A DNA stretch of 62,068 bases. It comes from Acidobacteriota bacterium. GTDB taxonomy: Bacteria > Acidobacteriota > Thermoanaerobaculia > Multivoradales > JBCCEF01. The notes beneath the pieces are model-generated. The model worked only from the letters and a program-made list of their open reading frames with translations, made no database searches and had not been told where the DNA came from. Positions 61,911 through 62,068 of the stretch are shown piece after piece. The DNA is taken from positions 1 through 62,068 of the forward strand of contig JBCCEF010000026.1 in the NCBI GenBank assembly GCA_039030395.1, given 5' to 3'. The translations under genes were made by a program, and so were the position numbers. Each line of letters opens with the position of its first letter. Positions within the stretch are counted from its first letter, which is position 1.

Positions 61911-62068
61911 GAGCCCGTGGTGAAAGACCCATGCGCCCTTCGGGTTGGGGCGGTTTGCCACCGGCCGCTGCGTTGCCGAAGCTCAACGATGGCACCGCAT
62001 CGCCTGCGCTTCGACGCCTTGCGGACGGAGGCAAAGCGCTCCCAACGCGACCCGCGGGAATTTCACCA

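Overview
The window is a 62 kb stretch of a high-GC, diderm bacterial chromosome. The taxon is inferred, not proven. Outer-membrane-type and lipoprotein signals, menaquinone synthesis by the futalosine route (mqnA, mqnC), many CHAT, roadblock and sigma-54 regulatory proteins, and a secreted protease with a DGFESG-type tail together fit an Acidobacteriota lineage (Thermoanaerobaculia-like). A delta-proteobacterial-type lineage cannot be excluded. Almost all genes are intact. No rRNA, phage, insertion sequence or CRISPR array was seen.

Layout. 1-6100 (mostly minus): a truncated lipase, an unknown protein, a MacA/MacB-like efflux operon with two separate permeases, and yhbY. 6200-9400 (plus): a dipeptide-epimerase/DUF1611 pair resembling dgcA/dgcN, with a DUF481 protein between them. 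9500-19800 (minus): SdpI-like protein, subtilisin-like protease, esterase, queA, an MFS exporter, a peptide ABC importer without ATPases, and hsp20. 20000-28200: a dense signalling region. A histidine kinase and an NtrC-type regulator sit upstream of a good sigma-54 promoter with two palindromic upstream sites. That promoter faces a second kinase, a DUF4388 response regulator, two roadblock proteins, an MglA-like GTPase and a 56-residue zinc-ribbon protein. 28400-32300 (plus): rplU-rpmA-obgE-nadD-rsfS and an NtrC-like AAA+ protein with altered Walker motifs. 32500-38400 (minus): an HD-GYP protein and a crotonase/thiolase operon. 38900-54000 (plus): an unknown protein, thiS, tRNA-Lys, tRNA-Leu, tig-clpP-clpX-lon, engB-rho-mqnA, mqnC, a sodium symporter and a lipid kinase. 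54000-60800 (minus): a two-gene CHAT protease operon, the most unusual locus here. It encodes a 1580-residue lipoprotein with two caspase-fold His/Cys dyads and a membrane-anchored CHAT partner. 61365-61910 (plus): a divergent secreted cysteine-rich protein.

A composite GC-rich repeat ending in a stem-loop recurs at least eight times between genes, in both orientations. It has entered the 3' end of at least one coding sequence. Best leads for new biology: the dual-protease CHAT operon with its secreted neighbour, the sigma-54-controlled roadblock/GTPase module, and the repeat family.
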